Made by a program: the position numbers and the translations under genes. Below, piece by piece: positions 40,785 through 50,492 of a stretch of 64,000 bases of DNA. The first letter of the stretch is position 1; each line of letters opens with the position of its first letter. Below the pieces are notes generated by a model that was not told where the DNA came from, ran no database searches, and worked only from the letters and a program-made list of their open reading frames with translations. The stretch spans positions 5,682,501 through 5,746,500 of the forward strand of contig JBBBDQ010001918.1 of NCBI GenBank assembly GCA_037127315.1. Reading direction: 5' to 3'. Source of the DNA: Ascarosepion bandense (taxonomy: Eukaryota > Mollusca > Cephalopoda > Sepiida > Sepiidae).

Positions 40785-41080
40785 TGTAGCCTGGTATTGA
40801 ACTCACAACTCTTTGGGTCAAATCACAGGAACTAACCAACGTCTATATCCACTGGGCCAAGTGTTCTTTAGGACTTGGTGAACAAGTAACTTACAGGGTT
40901 AAAGAGAGATAAATCATGATGCATATGCAAGAAATGGAATTCATATACCCCATGATTGTCATAAAGAGTTCGGTTCGAAATTTTTAACACCTGAAGAAGG
41001 CCGGAACGTACAATGGCCGAAACGTCGTACAAATGGCAACAAAGATGTGGGCAATAATCCGAATAATGTAAATACTACCT
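40785..41080 (+). repeat. Dispersed repeat with CTGAAGA and GAAACGTCGT motif, copy 2
   Basis: Colinear with 25880-26280: GAACAAGTAACTTACAGGG, AACACCTGAAGAAGGCCGG, ATGGCCGAAACGTCGTAC and AATAATCCGAATAATGTAAA. In this copy the bases after CTGAAGA-A can pair perfectly (GGCC with GGCC) in front of GAAAC. Confidence 0.7.
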
Positions 41081-41189
41081 AGACAAATACAAAAGTTCTC
41101 TGTTTTGATTGTTTATAAATGTACCTTTTTGTTTATATTTAGGTTAAAACTTTCTTGCTATTCAACTAATGTTCACTCCATTTTATCCT

Positions 41190-41720
41190 TGGTATCCTTC
41201 TGTTGAACTAGATTTCTGTTGTTTCAAGACTCGTCTTCATTTATGAGGAGATTTTCCAGCATTCACTGCAATGAAGGAGGGGGAATTGAGATTACATAAA
41301 CACTCATTACTTTTTGCTTCTGACAAAAAATTATTTTATCATAATACTTTACTCAGCTTTTGAAAAGCATCTTTCGATATTTTAATGCACATTCGGATTT
41401 CACTGTCACTTTTTCTATCCACATTTATAATATTTCTTATACAAAAATTTCGTCGTTCCTCAAATTTTTAGTCCATAGTATCCTCAGCATCCTTCTGGAG
41501 AGCAATATTTCTGTTGCTTCAAATCTCTTCTGTATATGAGAGTAGATTGTCTAGCATTGACTACTATATAAGAGTACTTATATTACTCAACACTTCACGA
41601 TTCTTTATTACTAACTAATTTTTACCGTTTCTTAATACTTTGCTTATCTTCTGTAAGTCATTTTTCTGTATCCCAATGATTCTCCAGATTTCGGAGTTTC
41701 ATTTTCCATCCTATGATAAA
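41190..41720 (-). pseudogene. LINE family A fragments, diverged
   Basis: Two strongly diverged antisense copies of the YRRML...ECWTISSKM region lie in series: GTATCCTTCTGTTGAACTAG near 41190 and GTATCCTCAGCATCCTTCTGG near 41470. Each is followed by antisense of CWxISS (TCCAGCATTCACTGCAATG; TCTAGCATTGACTAC) and FQKLSKVL (CTTTACTCAGCTTTTGAAAAG). Confidence 0.6.
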
Positions 41721-41934
41721 ACACCTTCATATAAATTGACCAACTCTAGTATGGTCTTAAACAAATTATACTCGCTCACTAATCTTGAAACCTCAAAGTC
41801 ATGCAAGACTAGCTTATTTACCCGGTCGGCGCGGGTAGATAGATGTCAAATCCATCATATATTGATTTGATTGATTAATTCGTTTTCTACAGCTTTTCAG
41901 ATTATTTGAAGACAGAAAATAGTTTTACATTGTA

Positions 41935-43450
41935 ATATGGCTCCCGTATCGCCAGGTCTACCACTGATGTGCTAACCGCCATCACTGAATATGTGTAACA
42001 AGCTTTTTATAATAATGACCAAGCTCGGGGTGTTGTTCTAGATATCTCGAAAGCGTTTCAACTGCTTTGGCATTCTGACCTTCTGTGCAAGGTCCAGTGC
42101 TTTAGTATTACTAGATTATAATTTGATTTAATCCAATCCTTCTTATTGAATCGTGAAATGATCGATTTGAACATGCGTGCAAGCTTTCAGGTACTTTCAC
42201 ACAAACGCAGGTGTTCCTCAAGGACCTATCCTAGGTTCTATGTTGTTTCTGATCTTCGTCAACGATTTTCCTGATGTCATCAGTTCTCAATTAAGTTTAA
42301 ATGCCTACAAAACAAAATTGTTCTACAATAACCACGTTAGAGAATCTTTCTGGCCAGCTATCAGCATGGCCGATGCAAGTCTTCTTGAGAGCAACACACA
42401 GCGCCTTTTTGGCCTCACTTTTTCGAACGACCTGAATGGAAACGAATATAGCGGATCTATAGCTGCATCTACTGCTGGGAAGTTTGAGTCTCTGAGTCGG
42501 CCCAGAAGGCTTTCTCCTCAGAATCCATCTTGCACATTTATTAATCTACCATTCATCCCTGCATTGAATTTTGTTGCCATATCTGGTCAAGTGCTCATGT
42601 TATTCTTTTGGAGGTTCTCGTCAGAATCCATCTTGCACATTTATAAATCTACCATTTATCCGGGCATTGAAACTGTTGCCATGTCTTGTCATGTGCTCTT
42701 GCTATTCTTCTGGAGGTTCTCATCAGAATCCATCTTGCACATTTATTGATCTACCATTCATCCGTGCATTGAATTCTTTTGCCATGTCTTGTCATGTGCT
42801 CTTGCTATTCTTCTGGAGGTTCTCATCAGAATCCATCATGTACATTTACAAATCTACCATTCATCCGTGCATTGAATACTGTTGCCTTGTCTGGTCGGAT
42901 GCTCCTGCTATTCTTCTGGGGCTTCTCGTAAGAATCCATCTTGCACATTTATTAATCTACCATTCATCTGTGCATTGAATACTGTTGCCATGTCTGGTTG
43001 GGTGCTTTCGATCGGGGTTCTTTAAAAAATCCAAGAAGTATTTGCAATGTAATCGAGCCTGACTTGGCATCTCGACTTCAATCACTTCCTCACAAAAGAC
43101 ATATGGCTTCCCTTTGTCTTTTTTTTTTTTACAAATCTTTTCATGGTAGCAAATCTAACGAGCTTTTTTTCCTGGTGATCCATGCACGTGATTTTATGCG
43201 TGCATAGATTGGCATAGATTGTACTGTTGTAATATTGTAATATAACCACCATTTCTACTTCATCAGTTACTTTTCTCGTACTTCCTGTTCGTGAAACTAT
43301 TTTTTATTTGCTTGCCACCCTGATAGCTAAAATAGCCAAAAATCTAAATGTAAGTCGATGCCATCTTCTATCGTCTGAAAATCCATTCATCGCTTAGCAT
43401 TTATTCAATATCTCCCGTACCTGATGCTTTCCTTCACTGTAAAACCTTGC
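41935..43450 (+). pseudogene. LINE family B RT, decayed, with internal minisatellite
   Basis: From about 41950 the family B RT can be followed: RSTTDVLTAITEYV, VVLDISKAFQ (catalytic-site A box, Asp kept), YFHTNAGVPQGPILGSMLFL and IFVNDFPDVISSQLSL. A deletion has removed the YADD box: LNAYKTKLFYNNH joins the regions before and after it. Next come QRLFGLTFSNDLNGNEY and SESILHIYKST, which is repeated (separate entry). The C-terminus (LFFYKSFHGSKSNELFFLV) is at 43080-43200. Confidence 0.82.
42518..43030 (+). repeat. 102-103-bp tandem repeat inside LINE B coding sequence
   Basis: TCAGAATCCATC recurs at 42518, 42621, 42723, 42826 and, as TAAGAATCCATC, at 42929. One unit encodes SILHIYKSTIHPCIEYCCLV plus about 14 residues of the LINE B ORF, a segment present only once in the copy at 50543. 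Unit lengths alternate between 102 and 103, so the frame shifts between units. Confidence 0.92.
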
Positions 43451-43550
43451 GCACTAGATGCGGTTCGTCCTTGATTAAAAGACAAAAGAATGCATTTATT
43501 ATTATTTATTTAGTTAATACTGATTTAGAATTATAAGTTTTACTATTTAA

Positions 43551-44494
43551 CCCATATCTGGGAGAAGAAGATGTGTATCCATATCTTTCCCAAGTTTAAT
43601 TGGACCTCCGCTCTGTGATTAACAATTCCGGGCATTATCCATTACATCAATCGCTCATCCAAGCTTACAACACCTATTTATTTAGTCATTACTGATTTAG
43701 AATTATACATTTTACTATTTAACCCATATCTGGGAGAAGAAGATGGGTATCCATATCTCTCCCAAGTTTATTTGTGCGTATGGGAATATAATGAACCTGA
43801 CGGGAATTGAACCTCAGCTCTGTGATTAACAATTCCGAGGCATTATCCATTACATCAATCGCTCATCCAAGCTTACAACACCTATTTATTTAGTTAATAC
43901 TGATTTCGAATTATAAATTTTACTATTTAACCCATATCTGGGAGAAGAAGATGGGTATCCGTATCTCTCCCAAGTTTATTTGTGTGTATGGGAATATAAT
44001 GAACCTGACGGGAATTGGACCTCAGCTCTGTGATTAGCAATTCCGAGGCATTATCCATTACATCAATCGCTCATCCAAGCCTATAACACCTATTTATTTA
44101 GTTAATACTGATTTCGAATTATAAATTTTACTATTTAACCCATATCTGGGAGAAGAAGATGGGTATCCATATCTCTCTCAAGTTTATTTGTGTGTATGGG
44201 AATATAATGAACCTGACGGGAATTGAACCTCAGCTCTGTGATTACCAACTCCGAGGCATTATCCATTAAATCAATCGCTCATCCAAGCCTACAACACCTA
44301 TTTATTTAGTTAATACTGATTTCGAATTATAAATTTTACTATTTAACCCATATCTGGGAGAAGAAGATGGGTATCCATATCTCTCCCAAGTTTATTTGTG
44401 TGTATGGGAATATAATGAACCTGACGGGAATTGGACCTCAGCTCTGTGATTACCAATTCCGAGGCATTATCCATTACATCAATCGCTCATCCAA
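43551..44494 (-). repeat. 208-bp tandem array of tRNA-like SINE bodies, five units
   Basis: CCCATATCTGGGAGAAGAAG recurs at 43551, 43723 (36 bp deleted), 43931, 44139 and 44347. On the minus strand each unit has an A-box-like TGATGTAATGGATAATG, a B-box-like GAGGTCCAATTCCCG and a central block ACTTGGGAGAGATA...CCAGATATGGGTTAAATAG. This resembles the S1 central block (CTTGGGAAAGGTAT...CCAGTTATGGGTTAAATAA). Only the most 5' unit (minus sense) is preceded by the 5S-like head at 44495. Confidence 0.88.
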
Positions 44495-44610
44495 GCCTAT
44501 AACACCTGGTATTCCAAAGCGGTCACGCATCTTGGTTATGACTTGGCACTACGTTGCTTAACTTCGTTGATCGCACGAGGTCCGGTCTTTCAACGTGATG
44601 CAGACTTACA
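44495..44610 (-). rRNA. 5S rRNA-like head of composite SINE S3
   Basis: The reverse complement is colinear with 5S rRNA: TGTAAGTCTGCATCACGTTG, GCGATCAACGAAGTTAAGCA, GATGCGTGACCGCTTTGGAA and TACCAGGTGTTATAGGC. The 3' end is followed within a few bases by the tRNA-like unit TTGGATGAGCGATTGATG. Length is 116 bp. As at 29611, a 5S-like part sits directly 5' of a tRNA-like part on the same strand, supporting a composite 5S-tRNA SINE. Confidence 0.83.
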
Positions 44611-45420
44611 CCATTATATGTCATTAAATTGCGTAAAATTCTATAAATAAACTCTAAAAGCAGATAAATAACCTCATTAGAATATTGTTTTTATGATTTA
44701 TCATAGCTGAACCTCCCAACGCGTGACTAGGGGGAAGTGATTCATTAAGACCACAACAGAAGATATTGGCAATTGGATGTTATTGTCACTAAGTTTGGAG
44801 AGAATGTAATGTTGATAAGGTCGGCGCCAGTTGGTGCTTTTGATTTTATAAATGATATTGGTGATTTTATTAATGGTGTTTATAAAGAAGATATTAATGC
44901 TTAGTCAGAGAGACGAAGTTATTTTTAAGGATGAACTTGTCGCTAGCAACCAAATTGTGGCGGAAAACGGAGTCTTAGTGAACATTCAGAGGCAAAATAC
45001 CAAGAATGCGAAAATAATAGAGAGATAGATGGAATAGTTCAGGAAAAGGGAAAATAGGAAATAATATAAAAGAATAACAAAATAATAGGGAAGGTGAAAG
45101 TATCATATACATTACTTCCCTTAATTGGAACTCTTCATGATATTATTATTTCACTTATTACTCGGTCCGATATGTAAGTATTAGTAATCTAAATTTGCTT
45201 CGTATTTTCTTATTTAGCGTTCGCGGGTTCCTCTGTTTATTAATGCGTTTGTTAAGGTGTTTTCTGACCTTGTTGTATGAATAACAGTAAGATGAAAGAA
45301 AAGATAAGAAGAGAGAAATAAGGTAAATATGAATAAAAGACGAAAAAAAAAAGCAATGAAAAGAGGCGAAGGACGAGGAAATGATAATAAAACACAAAAT
45401 AAAGTATGAAACGTGGAGTT
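44611..45420. other. Interval without recognised gene
   Basis: AT-rich, becoming purine-rich on the plus strand from about 45000. No motif supported. Confidence 0.5.
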
Positions 45421-46265
45421 GTAAAAAAAGATGAATGAAAAAAAGCGGGAAATGAAAATCAGTAAGAAAAAAAAGAAGAAAAAATAAGAACTGAAAAATA
45501 AAAATAAAATAAAAACTGGAAAAGAGAAGAAAAAGAAAGAAAGAAGAAAAAGCTGTGAAAGAAGAAAAAAATAAAAAATAAAAAATAAAAATAAAGTAAA
45601 AATTGGAAAAGAGAAGAAAAAAGAAAGAAAGAAAGAAAGAAGAAAAAGCTGTGAAAGAAGAAAAAATAAAAACTGAAAAATAAAAATAAAGTAAAAATTG
45701 GAAAAGAGAAGAAAAAAGAAAGAAAGAAAGAAGAAAAACACGTGAAAGAAGAAAAAATAAAAACTGAAAAATAAAAATAAAATAAAAATTGGAAAAGAGA
45801 AGAAAAAAGAAAGAAAGAAGAAAAAGCTGTGAAAGAAGAAAAAATAAAAACTGAAAAATAAAAGTAAAGTAAAAATTGGAAAAGGGAAGAAAAAAGAAAG
45901 AAGAAAAACCTGTGAAAGAAGAAAAAAATAAAAACTGAAAAATAAAAATAAAATAAAAATTGGAAAAGAGAAGAAAAAAGAAAGAAAGTCGAAAAAGCCG
46001 TGAAAGAAGAAAAAAGAAACATCGAAAATGAAAGAAAGAGTATAATTTGGTAAAAAGGAAGAAAATTTGGAAATAAGAAAGAAGAGGAAGGAAATAAGAA
46101 AAAGTGATTAAAGAAGAATTAAAAATTGAAAAAGAAAGAAAAAGATTTTTAAAAGGGGAAAGAATAACTGAAAATTAGAATGAAAACGAGAAAGAAAGAA
46201 AAAGTAGAAAAAAACACGAAGAATTGTAAGTGAAAATAAAGAAAGGGGGAAATACAAAGGGAAAG
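45421..46265. repeat. Polypurine minisatellite (~85-110 bp unit)
   Basis: The plus strand is almost entirely A and G. A higher-order unit is recognisable by GAAAAAGCTGTGAAAGAAG (45550, 45647, 45825), AAAACTGAAAAATAAAAAT and AATTGGAAAAGAGAAG. The long Phe/Leu/Ser ORFs on the minus strand (175 and 187 codons) are by-products of the unit's lack of stops. Confidence 0.92.
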
Positions 46266-46299
46266 AGACTGAAAAAGAATTGAATTCAACAGGAAAACT

Positions 46300-46412
46300 G
46301 CCAACTACAAATCGGGCATACTGAAATCACGCAGGTACAGAAACTTAAATACTCGGAAACAGACAACAGAAAGTGCAACACTGAGATCCGAAGACGTATT
46401 TGTATGGTCAAG
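46300..46412 (+). pseudogene. LINE family A fragment, left part of an interrupted copy
   Basis: TTGCCAACTACAAATCGGGC-like sequence, then ITQVQKLKYS, RKCNTEIRRRICMVKD. It breaks off in the MAKDAFQKLS block at 46412 and resumes at about 47488, on the other side of a LINE B insertion. Confidence 0.75.
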
Positions 46413-47487
46413 GATATGTGATCGATCCCGACTTGGCAGCTTGGATAAAGTCACTTTCTCACCGGTGCATTGTGGATTCCCTGTGTCTCTTCTACAAATA
46501 CTTTCATGGTTTCTGCTCAGATGAACTTAACTCACTGGTACCCTCCATACAAGAATTTTCTCGTGCCACAAGAATAGCATCTAGGTCCCACCCTTTTACT
46601 GTGAAACCAGTAAATTGTAAATTCTACTCCAGCAGCTTTTTCTCTTGCACGTCTCGCCTGTGGAACTCCCTTCCGTTTACTTGCTTTTTTGACAGCTACA
46701 ATCTTCAAGAAATCAAATGTAAAGACAATAGTCATCTACAATCTCACTAACCTGATTCCCCCCCCTCTCTCTCTCTCTCTCTCTCATGTTTCTTTCTTCG
46801 TCCACTCCACTCTCATCAGTATTCTCATCCTTCTCATACCCTCTTCCTGACATCCCCTGTAACCTGTCATTCTTTCTCATAACATATTTTCTATGTAACC
46901 CCTACCGCCTGCAGTCACTCTCTCACCGGCGTGTCGTGGCTTCCCTGTGCCTCTTTTATAAATACTTTCACGGCTTCTGCTCCGATGAACTTGGATCATT
47001 GGTGCCGACCTAGTTGCTAATCTAGTATCTCGTGTAAATTTACGAATTTACACGAGATACTAGATTAGCAATTAGGTCCCACCCTTTTGCAGTGAAACAG
47101 ATAAGATGCAACCGTAATTTCTACTCCAACGGCTTCTTCTTTGCGCTTCCCGCCTGTGGAATTTCCTTCCACATGCCTGTTTTCCCGACAGTTACAATCT
47201 CCAGGAGGTTAAATGTAAGGTCAATAGACACCTCCTAACACACTAACTCGCATCCATTCTCTCAAATACTCTTCCCATCTGACCAACCCTCAGCCTCGGT
47301 ATCCTTACCCGTCTATCACCCTCCTTGTGACATTTCCTATATCTAACCATAATTTCTCATCACTTTTCCCCTATGTAACCTTCTGCGCAATAGTGGCAGT
47401 GGAAGGCCTTGCTCGGAGTGAAACGATTATAAAAAAAAATAGTGGCAGTAAAATGCCTTGCTTGGGGCGACACAGTTATAAAAAAAT
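46413..47487 (+). pseudogene. LINE family B C-terminus inserted in LINE A, internally duplicated
   Basis: At 46425-46750 the C-terminal end of LINE B is readable (VIDPDLAAWIKSLSHRC, LCLFYKYFHGFCSDEL, HPFTVKP, LWNSLPFTCFFDSYNLQEIK). At 46905-47245 the same region is repeated (LQSLSHRRVVASLCLFYKYF, HGFCSDELGSLVPT, then LWNFLPHACFPDSYNLQEVK). After a C/T-rich 3' UTR, the terminal tail GTGGCAGT...GCCTTGC...TTATAAAAAAA occurs twice (47390-47440 and 47440-47485). A perfect 27-bp inverted duplication lies at 47014-47071. Confidence 0.82.
47014..47071. repeat. Perfect 27-bp palindrome, 4-bp spacer, in LINE B
   Basis: Left arm TTGCTAATCTAGTATCTCGT plus GTAAATT (47014-47040), spacer TACG, right arm its exact reverse complement (47045-47071). 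In the intact copy at 51838-51865 only the right-arm orientation exists (TTTACACGAGATACTAGATT), so the left arm is an inverted copy. Confidence 0.95.
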
Positions 47488-47550
47488 ATTCCAAAGGAAG
47501 AGTAGAGTATTGAGAAACAGGAAAATTGTTATATGATGGCAGTTCTTCAG
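47488..47550 (+). pseudogene. LINE family A fragment, right part of the interrupted copy
   Basis: FQRKSRVLRNRKIVI, then the YDGSS (originally VLQYGSE) region. Joined to 46412 this restores ...MVKD-(A)FQ..SRVLRNR..., which is the order in the uninterrupted copy at 18931 (-). Confidence 0.75.
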
Positions 47551-47594
47551 AATTTGTTTTTTGTTCAAATCTTTGTTTTCACTTGCTTTTGTCC

Positions 47595-49008
47595 ACTTTT
47601 TGTTTGTTCACTTTTTGTTTATTTATTTTTTATTCGCTTCTTTTTTCTTCACTTCTTTTTTCTTCACTTCTTTTTTGTTTACTTCTTTTTTGTTTACTTC
47701 TTTTTTCTTCACTCCTTTTTTCTTCACTTCTTTTTTCTTCACTTCTTTTTTCTTCACTCCTTTTTTGTTCACTTCTTTCTTCTTCACTTCTTTTTTTCAC
47801 TTCTTTTTTCTTCACTTCTTTTTTGTTACTTCTTTTATGTTTAGTTCTTTTTTCTTCACTTCTTTTTTCTTCACTCCTTTTTTGTTCACTTCTTTTTTCT
47901 TCACTTCTTTTTTGTTCACTTCTTTCTTCTTCACTTCTTTCTTCTTCACTTTTTTTTCTTCACTTCTTTTTTCTTCACTTCTTTTTTCTTCACTTCTTTT
48001 TTCTTCACTTCTTTTTTGTTTACTTCTTTTTTCTTCACTTCTTTTTTATTCGCTTCTTTTTTCTTCACTTCTTTTTTGTTCACTTCTTTCTTCTTCACTT
48101 CTTTTTTTTTTCACTTCTTTTTTCTTCACTCCTTTTTTGTTCACTTCTTTCTTCTTCACTTCTTTTTTCTTCACTTCTTTTTTCTTCACTTCTTTTTTCT
48201 TCACTTCTTTTTTTTTCACTTTTTTTCTTCTTCACTTCTTTTTTGTTTACTTCTTTTTTGTTTACTTCTTTTTTCTTCACTCCTTTTTTGTTCACTTCTT
48301 TCTTCTTCACTTCTTTTTTCTTTACTTCTTTTTTTGTTTACTTCTTTTTTGTTTACTTCTTTTTTCTTCACTTCTTTTTTCTTCACTTCTTTCTTCTTCA
48401 CTTCTTTTTTTCACTTCTTTTTTCTTCAGTTCATTTTTGTTTACTTTTTTGTTCACTTCTTTTTTGTTCATTTCTTTTTTGTTCACTTCTTTTTCTTCAC
48501 TTCTTTCTTTTTTTTCTTCACTTTTTTTTCTTCACTTCTTTTTTTCTTCACTTCTTTTTTCTTCACTTCTTTTTTCTTCACTTCTTTTTTATTCGCTTCT
48601 TTTTTCTTCACTTCTTTTTTGTTCACTTCTTTCTTCTTCACTTCTTTTTTCTTCACTTCTTTTTTCTTCACTCCTTTTTTGTTCACTTCTTTCTTCTTCA
48701 CTTCTTTTTTCTTCACTTCTTTTTTGTTTACTTCTTTTTTGTTTACTTCTTTTTTCTTCACTTCTTTTTTCTTCACTTCTTTTTTCTTCACTCCTTTTTT
48801 GTTCACTTCTTTCTTCTTCACTTCTTTTTTCTTCACTTCTTTTTTCTTCACTTCTTTCTTCTTCACTTCTTTTTTCTTCACTTCTTTTTTCTTCACTTCT
48901 TTCTTCTTCACTTCTTTTTTTCACTTCTTTTTTCTTCACTTCTTTTTTGTTTACTTCTTTTTTGTTCACTTCTTTTTTCTTCACTTCTTTTTTCTTCACT
49001 CCTTTTTA
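47595..49008. repeat. 15-bp minisatellite, ~90 units
   Basis: Unit TTCACTTCTTTTTTC with variants TTCACTCCTTTTTTG, TTTACTTCTTTTTTG and TTCACTTCTTTCTTC. Because 15 is a multiple of three and the unit lacks stops in five frames, very long ORFs appear (516, 482 and 339 codons). None is credible coding sequence. Variants recur in blocks (for example a run of GTTCACTTCTTTCTTCTTC), which points to higher-order duplication. Confidence 0.96.
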
Positions 49009-49804
49009 GCTTACTTCTTCCACTATACCTTTTAAATTTTTCTTTTAACTTTCTTATTTTACTATTATTACTTTGATTTTCATTATTTACCAAGTCAGAC
49101 AAACATGCTAGCTAATCAACTGGATATCTTCGGCAAATCCATTTCTCAGAAAATGGTTCAAGATACTCACGGACATCCCTTTAATAATGTGGAGGAACCA
49201 TCTTGTTTGGAAACAATGAACACCATTGTAACAATATAACCGATACACAAACCTATTCTACCTCTGTCAACCTAGATCTTTGGCCACTCTGTATACATAA
49301 TATGTAGACTTAAATAGATTTAAATTATTTAGAATAATATTATATTAAGAACGCCATAGCAATAATATAACCGATACACAAACCTATTCCACATCTGTCA
49401 ACCTAGATCTTTGGCCACAGTGTATATAAAATACAGTTTAAAGTTTGAAGCCATTCCCAAATTTAGCATGGGGTTAACTTAATAAAAGAATAAAATAAAA
49501 AAGGAAAAAGTCATTGGAAAAAGAATGAAATCAATTATTACAAATATGCTTTGAGAAAATTTTGAAATTAATGTCAAAAAGTTGTGCTTCATTAATCAAT
49601 GCTAAAGGCGTATATTTGGACAAGAGTAATCATAAAATGCTTTTTTTTCAATTTATCACAAAATTTCTAATAAAAAACCATGTCTCACTGCTTTTAGCGT
49701 TCATAACAGTTTTCTCTCATTTAAAGTACGAAACAACAACTTCTGGGGTCATTGAAAGAAATGACCAGGGGTGGCGTCAAATATTTGAATTGTAGTGTGT
49801 ATGT
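49009..49804. repeat. 131-bp tandem duplication and unassigned sequence
   Basis: ATAACCGATACACAAACCTA and ACCTAGATCTTTGGCCAC occur in order at 49236-49300 and again at 49367-49430 (131-bp period). Remaining sequence is unassigned. Confidence 0.7.
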
Positions 49805-50265
49805 ATATACAGGTTGACAAAATAAATAAAAGATCTTGAAATTTCAAGCAAATTGATTTCAATATAGGGTAGGCGTTTGGCAGAAATTACGTCTTGAATT
49901 CTGAGTTGGATCGACTCGTACAGAATTTGAATGGTTTCCAGACGAATTTTTTATTCATTCTTCAGCTAAAAGAATTCTTTCAATGGTGATTGTGGAGGAT
50001 ATCGACTTCTCACTTGTTTTTCTAAAATGACCGATAAATGTTCAATGATATTAAGATCTTGGGGTGTGGTGTCCACATAAGATATTTATTTCCTTAGGAT
50101 GTTTCTCGCACCATTCGGCTACAATTTTAGCGATATGAATGGGTGCTTTTTGATCCTGAAATAGAGGATTTACCTCTGGTAACAGTTCCTGAATCATAAG
50201 AAGAAGCTGATCACATAAAATTCTTAAATAATCCTGACTATTGATTTTAATAAATTTGTTTAATT
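49805..50265 (-). pseudogene. Tc1-like transposase remnant, paralogue of 150-600
   Basis: Same order as at 150-600: AATTTCAAGCAAATTGATTTC, GAGTTGGATCGACTCGTACA, GATCTTGGGGTGTGGTG (antisense of the PPQDL region), GCACCATTCGGCTACAATTT and AAATAATCCTGACTATTGAT. Many stops. Confidence 0.65.
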
Positions 50266-50374
50266 ATTATCTGAAAAAAAAGGAAAAAAAAACAATTTTA
50301 GCAAAAAAATGAAGTACGAATAAATTTTCCAAATTATGCAAATACTAGGTATTTCTATTATTTTGTCTAGGCCC

Positions 50375-50381
<7 letters not shown>

Positions 50382-50423
<42 letters not shown>

Positions 50424-50425
50424 AT
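50382..50425. repeat. (TA)n-(TG)n microsatellite
   Basis: Abuts the Tc1 terminal repeat at 50426. Confidence 0.9.
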
Positions 50426-50492
50426 ACACTACCGACCATAAATTTATTCTCTAGGAGAAAGAAATAACAAATGTTATGTCTTAGAAGAATAA
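50426..50492 (-). mobile_element. Tc1-like element, left end (interrupted)
   Basis: Terminal repeat ACACTACCGACCATAAATTT then ATTCTCTAGGAGAAAGAAAT. The element continues at about 52223 on the far side of a LINE B insertion. Compared with the copy at 56484, 17 bases are missing after the terminal repeat. Confidence 0.8.

Noticed and set aside
40993..41035. Hammerhead ribozyme in the CTGAAGA...GAAACGTCGT repeat
   Set aside because: An extra base lies between CTGAAGA and stem II, and no U-H cleavage dinucleotide follows stem III, so it fails the canonical fold. Reported only as a speculative finding.
45214..46022. 175- and 187-codon Phe-rich ORFs on the minus strand
   Set aside because: By-product of a polypurine minisatellite; no domain and no codon structure.
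47526..49076. Very long ORFs (up to 516 codons) rich in Phe, Ser and Leu, and Lys/Glu ORFs on the other strand
   Set aside because: They are read-through of a 15-bp repeat without stops; several frames on both strands are open simultaneously, and composition is a pure repeat.
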